From Rikenellaceae bacterium (GTDB taxonomy: Bacteria; Bacteroidota; Bacteroidia; Bacteroidales; Rikenellaceae), in contig JAFRZW010000016.1 in the NCBI GenBank assembly GCA_017442365.1, positions 62,001-126,000 of the forward strand: DNA of 64,000 nt, given 5' to 3'. This document shows, in pieces, positions 8,303-16,135 of this stretch (position 1 is the stretch's first letter; every line of letters starts with the position of its first letter). Made by a program: the position numbers and the translations under genes. The notes under the pieces are model-generated. The model was not told the DNA's origin and did not search any database. It worked only from the letters and a program-made list of their open reading frames with translations.

Positions 8303-9481
8303 ATGAAAAGAAGAGATTTTATCAAGAAGGCATTGGCAACAGGCGTTGTTGCTACGGTAGCTCCCTCGCTGGCTGCGTCGGCATTTCCGTCGGTAGCTGC
8401 ATCGGTAGGTAAGGGCAAGAAGTCGTCGATCGGCAACGAGAAGATGAAACTGACGTTCTGGCGTGCTGACGCTGCGTTGGCTCACCCCTTCACTGTTTCG
8501 GGTTACACCCGTACCCATACCCCCATCGTGCTGACCAAGATCGAGTACGGCGGTTATGAGGGTTATGGTGAGGCTGCTATGCCTCCCTATCTGGGCGAGA
8601 CGTCGGAGTCGGCAATGGCATTCCTGAGCCGTATTCAGCCTATTTTGGATAAGTATCCTTCGCCTTTCCTGCTCGAAGATATTCTGTTCGAGGTCGATAA
8701 CCTGACCACGTTCAATACCGCAGCTAAGGCTTCGATCGATATCGCACTGCACGACTTGGTTGGTAAGTTGATCGGTCAGCCGTGGTACAACATCTGGGGT
8801 TACGACCGTATGAAGGCTCCCGATACCTCGTTCACGATCGGTATCGACACCCCCGAGGTTGTTCGCGAGAAGACCAAGGAGGCTGCACCTTACAACCTGA
8901 TCAAAGTTAAGTTGGGTACTCCGCAGGACGAGGAGCTGGTTGGTGCTATCCGCTCGGTTGAGCCTAATAAGCCTCTGTGCGTTGATGCAAACCAGGGCTG
9001 GAAGGACAAGCACCACGCTTTGGAGATGATCCATTGGTGCAAGGAGCACGGATTTATCTTCATCGAGCAGCCTATCGGCAAGTACAACCTCGACGATATG
9101 GCTTGGATTACTCAGAACTCGCCGCTGCCTACCATCGCTGATGAGTCGTGCCAGCGTCTGATCGACGTTCCGAAGTTGAAGGGCGTATTCTCGGGTATCA
9201 ACATCAAGCTGATGAAGTGTACCGGTATGCGCGAGGCTAACAAGATGGTTTCGTTGGCTCGCACGCTCAATATGAAGGTTATGATCGGCTGTATGACCGA
9301 GACCTCGTGTGCAATTTCGGCTGCGTCGCACGTGGCTTGCGCTTGCGATTGGGCCGACTTGGACGGTAACGTGCTGATCGCTCACTCGTCGGATCCCTAT
9401 GATGGTATGAAGGTGGTTGATGGTAAGGTTATCCCCAGCGACCGTCCGGGTATTGGTATCGTAAAGCGTACCGATCTGTAA
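8303..9481 (+). CDS. L-Ala-D/L-Glu dipeptide epimerase, exported form
   Basis: Epimerises L-Ala-D-Glu released from murein to L-Ala-L-Glu. Seen: enolase-superfamily barrel with the KxK pair Lys201/Lys203 (LIKVKLG), metal ligands in DANQGW, EQP and DES, and the opposing Lys302 (NIKLMK). Unusually for an enzyme that is cytoplasmic in E. coli (YcjG), it begins with a twin-arginine-like leader: MKRRDFIKKA, then an Ala/Val-rich segment and ASAFPS. Inferred: the enzyme acts in the periplasm right after the upstream NlpC/P60 peptidase. Length of 392 fits the family (about 350) plus leader. It lies 26 bp after the peptidase and 20 bp before the next gene. Confidence 0.92.
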   Translation: MKRRDFIKKALATGVVATVAPSLAASAFPSVAASVGKGKKSSIGNEKMKLTFWRADAALAHPFTVSGYTRTHTPIVLTKIEYGGYEGYGEAAMPPYLGETSESAMAFLSRIQPILDKYPSPFLLEDILFEVDNLTTFNTAAKASIDIALHDLVGKLIGQPWYNIWGYDRMKAPDTSFTIGIDTPEVVREKTKEAAPYNLIKVKLGTPQDEELVGAIRSVEPNKPLCVDANQGWKDKHHALEMIHWCKEHGFIFIEQPIGKYNLDDMAWITQNSPLPTIADESCQRLIDVPKLKGVFSGINIKLMKCTGMREANKMVSLARTLNMKVMIGCMTETSCAISAASHVACACDWADLDGNVLIAHSSDPYDGMKVVDGKVIPSDRPGIGIVKRTDL

Positions 9482-9501
9482 TTTGATGGCAAACCTAATT
9501 A

Positions 9502-10947
9502 ATGATTGAAAAACTAATGAAATTGAGAAACATTTTTGCACTGTTGGGTGTTGCTGCTGTTGTGGCGTCGTGTGCTCCGAAGGCGGCACCCGATCCGCTG
9601 GCTGAGGCATTGGCAGCGGGCGAACTGACCGCTGCTGAGCAGATGATTGAGGAGAACCTGGCGACGGCAACCGATGAGACCGAGATCGCTCAGCTGACTT
9701 GGACGCGCGACTCGATCAAGTTGGTGCGTCGCGATTTCCGTCGTGATAGCGCATACGTGGTTGATTATATCAAGAAGTATATCCCCGAGCTGACAGCCGA
9801 GAAGGTTGCCGAGTGGGAGGCTTCGGGTGTGATCGAATATAAGGTGATCGATGGCAAGAAGTGCTACTTCCGCAATGCGGGTCCTAACGTGTTCCGCGTT
9901 GATGAGTGGGCGGCGCAGTTCAAGCAGGAGAGCTCGGACATCAGTTCGCTCGACAGCATTCTGATCATTCAGATTCCTGAGATTACCGCAGCAGGCAGCG
10001 GTGAGCTGACAGCTCCGGTTCGTATGAAGGTGCGCCACGAGATCACGCTGAACGAGACGGGCGCGATTGTGCCGGGTGATACGGTTCGCGTGTGGATTCC
10101 CATTCCGCGTATGGACGTGCCGCGCCAGAAGGATTTTGTGGCGTTGGCAACCAGCGAGGAGTATTTCAACGACCCGACTGCACTGCACAATACGGCATAC
10201 TTCGAGCGCGTGATCACCTCGGCTGAGGAGGCTGCAAAGCCCTTCTTCATCGAGTACGAATACACGTCGTATGGTCAGTGGTACGATCTGGAAACGTTGG
10301 AGATCGAGCCTTATGATACCGAGTCGGCCATCTATAAGGAGTACACCGCGGAGCGTTTCCCGCACGTGATGTTCTCGGATCGTATCAAGCAGATTACCAA
10401 GGAGGTTGTTGGCGACGAGCAGGATCCTCGCAAGAAGGTTAGTCTGATCTACGACTACATCACTGCGAAGTTCCCGTGGGCATCGGCGGTGAATTACTCG
10501 CTGATCCCGAATATTCCCGAGTATGTTATCGACAATACGAAGGGCGATTGCGGTCAGGTTGGTCTGTTGATGATCACGATGTCGCGTTGCGCGGGCGTTC
10601 CGGCACGTTGGCAGAGCGGTCTGATGTTCCACCCGAACGATTGCAACCTGCACGATTGGACCGAGATCTATTTCGAAGGCGTAGGTTGGATTCCTTGCGA
10701 TCCGTCGTTTGGTCGTCCGAGCGAGGCGTTGGCAGTTACGGGCATTGGCGATAAGTTCTTCAATAGCGGTATTGACTCGTATCGAATGATCGCTAACCTC
10801 GACTACTCGCGCGACTACTCGCCTAAGCGTCGATTTGGTCGTTGCGATACGGTTGATTCGCAGACCGGTGAGGTTGAGACCCAGCGCGGTATGTTGTTCG
10901 TGGGTGTCGATTTCAGCTACGATTTCGAAGTGTTGGAGTATAAGTAG
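9502..10947 (+). CDS. Transglutaminase-like lipoprotein of the murein-peptide operon
   Basis: Seen: 481 residues with lipobox VVASCAP. The ATG at 9517 (MKLRNIF) would give a tidier signal peptide and may be the true start. The C-terminal half carries a transglutaminase-like cysteine-protease core: Cys in GDCGQVGLLMITM, His in LHDWTEIYF and Asp in CDPSFG. Known: such proteins in Bacteroidota sit next to Ala-Glu epimerase genes, and several transglutaminase-like enzymes are peptidases. Inferred: a surface or periplasmic peptidase or amidase acting on murein peptides with the two upstream products. The exact bond cut is unknown. Confidence 0.85.
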   Translation: MIEKLMKLRNIFALLGVAAVVASCAPKAAPDPLAEALAAGELTAAEQMIEENLATATDETEIAQLTWTRDSIKLVRRDFRRDSAYVVDYIKKYIPELTAEKVAEWEASGVIEYKVIDGKKCYFRNAGPNVFRVDEWAAQFKQESSDISSLDSILIIQIPEITAAGSGELTAPVRMKVRHEITLNETGAIVPGDTVRVWIPIPRMDVPRQKDFVALATSEEYFNDPTALHNTAYFERVITSAEEAAKPFFIEYEYTSYGQWYDLETLEIEPYDTESAIYKEYTAERFPHVMFSDRIKQITKEVVGDEQDPRKKVSLIYDYITAKFPWASAVNYSLIPNIPEYVIDNTKGDCGQVGLLMITMSRCAGVPARWQSGLMFHPNDCNLHDWTEIYFEGVGWIPCDPSFGRPSEALAVTGIGDKFFNSGIDSYRMIANLDYSRDYSPKRRFGRCDTVDSQTGEVETQRGMLFVGVDFSYDFEVLEYK

Positions 10948-10972
10948 TCGAGCTGCTTATATAAAAATAGGT

Positions 10973-11004
10973 AAGGCCGTCCCTCGTTCGGGGCGGCCTT
11001 GTTG
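10973..11004. terminator. Bidirectional terminator between convergent genes
   Basis: AAGGCCGTCCC pairs with GGGGCGGCCTT around a short loop; T-rich tracts occur on both sides (GTTGTTT on plus, TATTTTTATAT on minus). It can serve both the transglutaminase-like gene and the convergent Spy-like gene. Confidence 0.75.
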
Positions 11005-11023
11005 TTTGTCGGAGTGGGGCGGG

Positions 11024-11482
11024 CTACTTTTTGGTCGAGTCTTTCGATATGCACTGACCCTTGCAGCACGCCTCTGCCGAGCGGCGATAGCGCTTGTCGT
11101 GGCGGGCGCACTTGCCGCGAGGCATCACAGCGCTGTTGTAATCGGCCAGCCATTGGTCGTACTGCTGAGGCGTCAGAACGCTCTTCAATTTGGCGCGATA
11201 GGTCGAATCGGCTTCGTCGAAATGTGCCTGACGTTGATCCTCTGAGAGCGATGTGTCGTGGCGTACCGAGTGCATAGCCTCGGCACGTTGTCGGTTCAGA
11301 TCGTGAATGGCGCGTTTCTGCACGTCGGTCAGAGCCAACGATTTGGCCATCTGGTCGGTTTTGCGTTCGATCATCATTTCGTGATGGTCGGCACGTTTGT
11401 CGGGATTGTTTTCGTGAGCCGCAGTCGAGCCGAGAGCGAGCGTTGCGACCGCAATCAGCAACAAGTGAAAAGGAGATGTCAT
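11024..11482 (-). CDS. Spy/CpxP-like periplasmic protein with a Cys-rich tail
   Basis: Seen: 152 residues with a signal peptide (MTSPFHLLLIAVATLALGSTAA), a highly charged helical middle and two LTxxQ motifs (LTDVQKRAI, LTPQQYDQW) as in Spy/CpxP periplasmic chaperones. The tail is odd: it contains GKCARHDKRY and EACCKGQC, four cysteines in about 23 residues, which could bind metal or form disulfides. Known: Spy is an ATP-independent chaperone induced by envelope stress. It lies 68 bp downstream of the LytTR regulator on the same strand, so the two-component system at 11551-13658 may control it (inference). Confidence 0.75.
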   Translation of the reverse strand: MTSPFHLLLIAVATLALGSTAAHENNPDKRADHHEMMIERKTDQMAKSLALTDVQKRAIHDLNRQRAEAMHSVRHDTSLSEDQRQAHFDEADSTYRAKLKSVLTPQQYDQWLADYNSAVMPRGKCARHDKRYRRSAEACCKGQCISKDSTKK

Positions 11483-11484
11483 AA

Positions 11485-11524
11485 AAGCGTTGTTTTGATT
11501 TGATAATGAATCGTTCGAACGCTT
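11485..11524. promoter_or_regulatory. Palindromes between the LytTR regulator and the Spy-like gene
   Basis: A perfect 10-bp palindrome CGTTCGAACG at 11512-11521 sits inside a longer inverted pair AAGCGTT (11485-11491) / AACGCTT (11518-11524). It is directly upstream of the Spy-like ATG at 11482. It could be an operator or an mRNA hairpin; the sequence alone does not decide. Confidence 0.35.
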
Positions 11525-11550
11525 CTGTCATCTCGCTTTGCGAGTGGTTG

Positions 11551-12312
11551 CTATTCGGCTTCGGTGAGCCACTTTTTGAATTTCGGCACGCGCGCCTTTG
11601 AGATGATGATGCGTTCGGGGGTCTCGACACTCAAATTGAGTGCCAAACGACTGCCAAACCACACCGAAATATCCTTTAACGCCTTTCTCGCAATAATGAA
11701 CTGACGGTTTGCGCGATAGAAATCGACCTCGTTGAGCACTCCCGACAGAGCCTCCAAAGTGCGGTCGATCGAGAATGTTTCGCCCGTGAAAGTGTGTGCC
11801 GTAACACGCTCTTCGCTGGTGTAGAAGTATGCAACCTCGTCGGCTCTCAGTGGTCGGATACGGTCGCGCACCTGCACCAGAAAGACATTTTGCTGTATCT
11901 GTCGAGGTTCGTCAGCCATCGTCTTGGTACGCTCGATTGCTGCCTCGCGTTCGGGGGCTGACAGTCGGCGCAGTTTCTCCAACGAGCGACGCAGATCCTC
12001 CTCAGCGATGGGTTTAAGCAGGTAGTCGATACTATTGACCTTGAAGGCTTCGAGTGCATATTGGTCGTAAGCCGTAGTGAAGATGATCGGACACTGCACA
12101 TCGACGTGCTTGAAGATCTTGAACGAGTCGCCGTCGGCCAAGTGAATATCCATAAAAATCAGTTCGGGCATTGGATTCGAGCGCAGATAATCGACACTTT
12201 CGGCCACCGATTCGAGCACCTCGATCACCTCGATCGACGGCTCGACCTCCGAAAGCAATGCACGTAGATTGACCGCAGCCGCGGTTTCGTCCTCAATGAT
12301 CAGGGTCTTCAT
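11551..12312 (-). CDS. LytTR-family response regulator
   Basis: Seen: 253 residues. An N-terminal receiver domain has the acidic pocket near residues 7-9 (EDE), phospho-acceptor Asp55 in LIFMDIHLADG and the conserved Lys in YLLKPI. The C-terminal LytTR DNA-binding domain contains YFYTSEERVTAHT and DFYRANRQFIIARKAL. Known: LytTR regulators bind direct repeats as dimers and pair with LytS-type kinases. The gene lies 32 bp after the kinase on the same strand. Its target genes cannot be read from the window, although the Spy-like gene just downstream is a natural candidate. Confidence 0.93.
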   Translation of the reverse strand: MKTLIIEDETAAAVNLRALLSEVEPSIEVIEVLESVAESVDYLRSNPMPELIFMDIHLADGDSFKIFKHVDVQCPIIFTTAYDQYALEAFKVNSIDYLLKPIAEEDLRRSLEKLRRLSAPEREAAIERTKTMADEPRQIQQNVFLVQVRDRIRPLRADEVAYFYTSEERVTAHTFTGETFSIDRTLEALSGVLNEVDFYRANRQFIIARKALKDISVWFGSRLALNLSVETPERIIISKARVPKFKKWLTEAE

Positions 12313-12344
12313 TTTTCGTAATAGTATTGGGTTGATGTGAATAT

Positions 12345-13658
12345 TTATTTGGTTTCGGGCAGCAGCGGCAGATGTACCTCGAATGAGTCGTCGGTGCGGA
12401 TTACCTCGATGTCGTGCCCGGTGATCATCTGCCAGCGTGTCGAAAGGTTTTTCAGTCCGATGCCGGTGCTGAGTTCAGCCTCGATTTTGGGGATTATGGG
12501 ATTCGAAACCACGATCTTACCATCTTTGGTGAAGATCGAGATTGTCAGCGGTTTCGAGCGTGTTATAGCGTTGTGTTTCACTGCATTTTCGATCAGGGGC
12601 TGCAATGCCAGCGAGGGCATTTGGCGCTCCATATATGCAGGATCAATGTCGATCTCGAAGAAGAGTTTGTCGGCATAGCGCACTTCCAGCAGATAGCGAT
12701 ACGAGTCGATGAACTGCAACTCATCAGCGACGGTCGAGAGCGTATTCTGCCCATTCTGAATGACATAGCGGAACACGTGCGAGAGTCGGTCGATGTAGGT
12801 CAGAGCCTTCTCGTTGAGTTTTTCGCGCACCAACATCGAGAGCGAGTTGAGCGAGTTGAACAAGAAGTGGGGGCTGATCTGGCTCACCAGCGCGCTGTAA
12901 CGTGTGGTGAGGTTTTCGTTTTTCAGCTGTGCGTTTTTGATTTCGATGCGCTGACGCTGATAGACCAGGTCGTATATTCGAGCATAGAGCACTGCCACGA
13001 CATAGACGAACATACATTTGAGCATCAGCACGATGTCGAGCGAATTGCGAGGAACGTCGCCCTTGATGCCGAGCACCGGAGCGGCGAAGAAGAATGCTGC
13101 CACGATCAGCAAACTGAGCAGATATGGCAGAAAGTATCGCTTGAAAATGGAGCTCTTGCGCGAGCTACGTGTAACGATTGTCAGCACCACGAACATCAGC
13201 AATGCGTAGCAGATGATTTGCAGTACGGTCTGCGAGCTGGTGTCGGGTTTGTCGAAACGAGCGGCGTAGTCGTGCTCCTTGCCGTTGAGGGTTTCGATTG
13301 TGAAGAGCGAGTGGTGTGCTCCCTCGATTTCGGGCGTGAGAGCCGTTACACGCATACGGTCGCCCTCTTTGAGTCCGAAACGCCACACACGTCCCGAATT
13401 GACATAGACCGAGTCGACCACACTACCTTCGTCCATAACCAAAAAACCGTAGCCGTCGGGCATAATGTGCAGCGTGCCTTCGGTGTCGATCACCACCTGG
13501 CGTGCCTCATACTCTTCGAGCCATTCGGGACGGTCCTTGTCGCTGTTGTGCGACTCGAACAGCACCAGCAGGTACGAGAAATTGACCAACAGACTGACTG
13601 CGATCGAGAGCAGAATATTGCCCCACAGAACGCGATTCTTAGGTGTGTATTTGATCAT
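12345..13658 (-). CDS. LytS-type sensor histidine kinase with a Rho-like OB domain in its extracytoplasmic loop
   Basis: Seen: 437 residues. TM1 is about residues 14-34; a loop of about 105 residues follows; TM2 (about 145-163), TM3 (about 178-197) and TM4 (about 206-226) precede a short coiled linker, the His_kinase box QISPHFLFNSLNSL (His264), the N box ENAVKHNA and the G box STGIGLKNL. The loop (about residues 54-128) has IMPDGYGFL, DSVYV, RFGLKEGD, then PEIEG and IETLNG in the same order and spacing as the RNA-binding OB domain of Rho. Positive residues after TM2 (RSSRK) put the loop outside the cytoplasm. Ligand unknown. It is in an operon with the downstream LytTR regulator. Confidence 0.9.
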   Translation of the reverse strand: MIKYTPKNRVLWGNILLSIAVSLLVNFSYLLVLFESHNSDKDRPEWLEEYEARQVVIDTEGTLHIMPDGYGFLVMDEGSVVDSVYVNSGRVWRFGLKEGDRMRVTALTPEIEGAHHSLFTIETLNGKEHDYAARFDKPDTSSQTVLQIICYALLMFVVLTIVTRSSRKSSIFKRYFLPYLLSLLIVAAFFFAAPVLGIKGDVPRNSLDIVLMLKCMFVYVVAVLYARIYDLVYQRQRIEIKNAQLKNENLTTRYSALVSQISPHFLFNSLNSLSMLVREKLNEKALTYIDRLSHVFRYVIQNGQNTLSTVADELQFIDSYRYLLEVRYADKLFFEIDIDPAYMERQMPSLALQPLIENAVKHNAITRSKPLTISIFTKDGKIVVSNPIIPKIEAELSTGIGLKNLSTRWQMITGHDIEVIRTDDSFEVHLPLLPETK

Positions 13659-13693
13659 AGCGTGAGCGTGTGTAATGCGTTGTTAATCAATGA

Positions 13694-13798
13694 TTACGAG
13701 AGTATGCCGTATGGCAGCAGACCCGTGCATAGCACCATCATCATTACGGCCGTGGTAATGATGTACGTTTCGATGAACGATGGCTTTTTCTCCTGCAT
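13694..13798 (-). CDS. 34-residue single-pass membrane microprotein
   Basis: Seen: a short frame starting ATG at 13798, 9 bp after the carbonic anhydrase stop, and ending TAA 35 bp before the kinase ATG. It encodes MQEKKPSFIETY, then a hydrophobic segment rich in I, T, V and M (IITTAVMMMVLCTGLL), ending PYGILS. The charged start followed by one helix looks like a designed membrane peptide, not noise. Inferred: a small partner or regulator of the adjacent histidine kinase, or simply an operon-linked small membrane protein. No family is recognised; it is too short for certainty from one genome. Confidence 0.55.
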   Translation of the reverse strand: MQEKKPSFIETYIITTAVMMMVLCTGLLPYGILS

Positions 13799-13807
13799 AG
13801 CGTGCAG

Positions 13808-14338
13808 TTACTCCTCGGTGTACCAGCTTGCGTAGAGCATATAGTCGCGTGCGGTGCGCTCGACGATCTCTTTACGCTGCTCGGGTGTGATCTCCTTGAC
13901 CTTCTTTGCGGGCACGCCGGCATAGACGCTGTTGGGTTCGAGCTTTGAGTTCGAGAGCACCAACGCATTTGCAGCGATAATGCAACCTGAGGGTACTACG
14001 GCGTTGTCCAAAATGGTCGAGCCCATACCGATCAGGCAGCTGTCGCCGATTATCGCGCCGTGAATCGTGGCGTTATGACCGACCGAAACGTCATTACCGA
14101 TGTGTGTCTGCGAGGGGTTCTTCGAGCCGTCAAAGAGGGTGTGGATCACCGCACCGTCCTGAATATTGGTGCGGTCGCCGATGGTGATTGCGTTCACGTC
14201 GCCACGCAGCACGGCGCCATACCAGATCGAGCAGTCCTTGCCGATTTTGCAGTTACCGATGATAGTTGCTGATTCGGCCAAGAATGTATTTTCGCCAATT
14301 TCGGGCTCGTAGCCACGAACTTTTTTAATGATTGCCAT
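13808..14338 (-). CDS. Gamma carbonic anhydrase family hexapeptide protein
   Basis: Seen: 176 residues built of left-handed beta-helix hexapeptide repeats from TFLAESATIIGN to SNSKLEPNSVYAGVPA. The three expected zinc-ligand histidines are present (VIHTLFDG, SVGHNATIHGA). Known: YrdA/PaaY/CaiE-type proteins of this length are trimers with an interfacial metal site; many are weak or untested carbonic anhydrases. It is first in a minus-strand operon with the microprotein, kinase and regulator, which is an unexpected pairing of a metabolic enzyme with a sensor. Confidence 0.9.
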   Translation of the reverse strand: MAIIKKVRGYEPEIGENTFLAESATIIGNCKIGKDCSIWYGAVLRGDVNAITIGDRTNIQDGAVIHTLFDGSKNPSQTHIGNDVSVGHNATIHGAIIGDSCLIGMGSTILDNAVVPSGCIIAANALVLSNSKLEPNSVYAGVPAKKVKEITPEQRKEIVERTARDYMLYASWYTEE

Positions 14339-14365
14339 AGTGTTGTAGTAATTTTAATTAACCCA

Positions 14366-14373
14366 CAAATATA
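14366..14373 (-). promoter_or_regulatory. -7 box before the carbonic anhydrase/two-component operon
   Basis: TATATTTG on the minus strand is a perfect TAnnTTTG match 28 nt before the ATG at 14338. No clear TTG box was found at the expected distance. Confidence 0.5.
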
Positions 14374-14412
14374 CATATTTATTATGAGATTTCCGCGCGG
14401 AGGAGGCTAATT

Positions 14413-14841
14413 TTATCGTTTTAGTCGGAAGGGCGTTGTGGCGCGCTCTTCGAATCCGCAAGCGCGATAGAGCCGATGGGCAGCCTCGCGTGAGGGATTC
14501 GACGTGAGGTCGATGGTTGCCGCTCCGCACGCCTGTGCCTCGGCGATTGCCCGTTCAACTAACGCACGACCAATGCCCGCACCACGTTTCGCGTTATCGA
14601 CAACGACGTCCTCGATCCACGCCTTGCGCCCCGTCAAAGTGGGGTAGTGAGCCAGCACCAGCACGCCCACAATCTGCTCGTCCAGACGTGCGGCAAAAAG
14701 CTGAGTGTTAGGCGACTGCACCACGTCGTTAAAGCGAGAGGGAACGATCTCCTTCGAACTGAGTTGCGCCACGAGCGAGGCTATCTGTCGGCTCTCCTCG
14801 TCGGTTATCGAGCGCAATATTTCAATGGTTAGCTCACTCAT
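14413..14841 (-). CDS. GNAT-family N-acetyltransferase
   Basis: Seen: 142 residues from ATG 14841, which overlaps the stop of the upstream hydrolase as ATGA and therefore was preferred over an in-frame ATG 33 bp further out. The acetyl-CoA loop is [15 protein letters not shown] and the C-terminal strand-helix is [13 protein letters not shown]-like ([14 protein letters not shown]). Known: GNAT enzymes acetylate amines or N-termini. Substrate cannot be told. Coupled translation with the hydrolase suggests they work together or are at least co-regulated. Confidence 0.88.
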   Translation of the reverse strand: MSELTIEILRSITDEESRQIASLVAQLSSKEIVPSRFNDVVQSPNTQLFAARLDEQIVGVLVLAHYPTLTGRKAWIEDVVVDNAKRGAGIGRALVERAIAEAQACGAATIDLTSNPSREAAHRLYRACGFEERATTPFRLKR

Positions 14842-15641
14842 CGTTCGATAAATTTGATGATCGCCTCGGCACACGCCTCAGCCTCCTCGATGAAACCTAT
14901 ATGTCCCGACTGCTCCAACCATACCACTTCGGCCTGCGGGTGTCGGGCAGCGACCGCCTCGGCACGCTCCTGAGGGATATAGTCGTCGTTACGACCGAAT
15001 ATAAACATCTGTGGCACATTGAGTTTCGAGAGCATTTCGTTGCGGTCGGGACGCTCGCCCATACCACGCACAATCGCCACGATACCATCGTCCTCGCACA
15101 GCAGAGCGATCTCGATGCAATCGTCGATCGCGTCGGCAAAACGCTTGCGATTCTGCTCGGCAAAACGACGTGCAGCTGCTTTGCGCACCAAGAGCTCCTT
15201 GCGTCCTGCCACTATGGCGTCGATCTCGCGCTGACGGTCAGCAGCCTTCTCCTCGGTGTCGGCATTGGGCGTTGCGTGTAGCAGCACCAAGCCCTCCAAC
15301 TGCTCGGGGTGTCGCTCGGCAAATGCCAGAGCTACGTAGCCGCCCATCGAGTGGCCAACCAGCGTACAGCGCTCAATGCCAAGTGTTTCCAACATCGCGC
15401 TTATCGTGTCGGCCAACATCTCCATCGAGTGCACTTCGCCCTTGATCATCGAGATTCCGTGGCCGGGCAGGTCGAGCATAATCACTCGCGCGTGGGGTGT
15501 GAGCAGGTAGGCAAAATCCTCCCAGACAGACATTGACTCCAAGTAGCCGTGCACGAGCACTACGCAACGTTCGCCCACCTGCGAGTCGGCAATATGTAGT
15601 GCGGTATCACCCGCCATTATGAACTTTTCGCAAATAGCCAT
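14838..15641 (-). CDS. Alpha/beta hydrolase
   Basis: Seen: 267 residues with oxyanion-region [20 protein letters not shown], nucleophile elbow VGHSMGGY (Ser), acid region [11 protein letters not shown] and catalytic His in SGHIGFIEE. The fold is complete and of normal length. Known: this MhpC/BioH-like subgroup hydrolyses diverse esters or C-C bonds. It is followed by the GNAT gene through an ATGA overlap. The start ATG at 15641 leaves a 130-bp gap to the next gene that is mostly heptad repeats. Confidence 0.88.
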   Translation of the reverse strand: MAICEKFIMAGDTALHIADSQVGERCVVLVHGYLESMSVWEDFAYLLTPHARVIMLDLPGHGISMIKGEVHSMEMLADTISAMLETLGIERCTLVGHSMGGYVALAFAERHPEQLEGLVLLHATPNADTEEKAADRQREIDAIVAGRKELLVRKAAARRFAEQNRKRFADAIDDCIEIALLCEDDGIVAIVRGMGERPDRNEMLSKLNVPQMFIFGRNDDYIPQERAEAVAARHPQAEVVWLEQSGHIGFIEEAEACAEAIIKFIER

Positions 15642-15670
15642 AGTCGTTCAAAAAAAGCTAAAATCTACAA

Positions 15671-15769
15671 TCGAAAATCCCGAATCCCAATCTCGTATCT
15701 TGTATTCCGAATCCCGAATCCCGAATCTTGAATTTTGAATTTTGAATTGTGAATTGTGAATTGTGAATC
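15671..15769. repeat. Heptad repeat tract (TTGAATC/TTGAATT/GTGAATT)
   Basis: About 14 degenerate 7-bp units: CCGAATC-type units on the left grade into CTTGAAT, TTTGAAT and finally three GTGAATT units. It fills the whole gap between the small acidic gene and the hydrolase gene on the minus strand. Any reading frame through it gives a repetitive RIQDSKF-like peptide, which is an artefact. Confidence 0.85.
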
Positions 15770-15773
15770 CCCT

Positions 15774-15971
15774 CTACTCCTCGTCGCCGTAGTCGTAATA
15801 GTCGCGTGCAGACTCACGTGGGCGGTAGTCGATAGGTTCGTCGTCATCGTCGTCGAATCGGTCGTAGATGTTGTGTCGATCCTTACCACCTTTGTGGATT
15901 GGAGTAAGTTTGGTGCTCTTGCGGCCGTCGGCTGTCGAGTCGAAAGAGCGGAAGTCTTTGTTTGGTTTCAT
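15774..15971 (-). CDS. Small highly charged acidic protein, unknown function
   Basis: Seen: 65 residues, MKPNKDFRSFDSTADGRK at the start, a basic middle (HKGGKDRHN), then an acidic block with five consecutive Asp and a tail ending YDYGDEE. It has no signal peptide or membrane segment and is probably disordered. I do not recognise a characterised family; the charge pattern and clean frame beside repeats suggest a real gene. It is transcribed away from the nitroreductase gene. Confidence 0.65.
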   Translation of the reverse strand: MKPNKDFRSFDSTADGRKSTKLTPIHKGGKDRHNIYDRFDDDDDEPIDYRPRESARDYYDYGDEE

Positions 15972-16135
15972 TCGTTACGGAATGTTGTAATCATAAAAGT
16001 TTCAGTGCAATGTTAGCAATTTTTTTGCAAAGTTGTAGCGTGTGGGCCGAAAAATTGGTCTAAGGCGTGGGAATATGCCTCAATTTCTCGAAAGTTTTTA
16101 TTACTTTTGTCTTTTGGATATAATCGCAAATAGAG

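Noticed and set aside
15665-15889. Short proteins with RIQDSKF-type repeats across the heptad tracts (also at 27314-27657)
   Set aside because: They are translations of 7-bp tandem repeats, which give a repeated peptide in every frame; no start signals or family support them.
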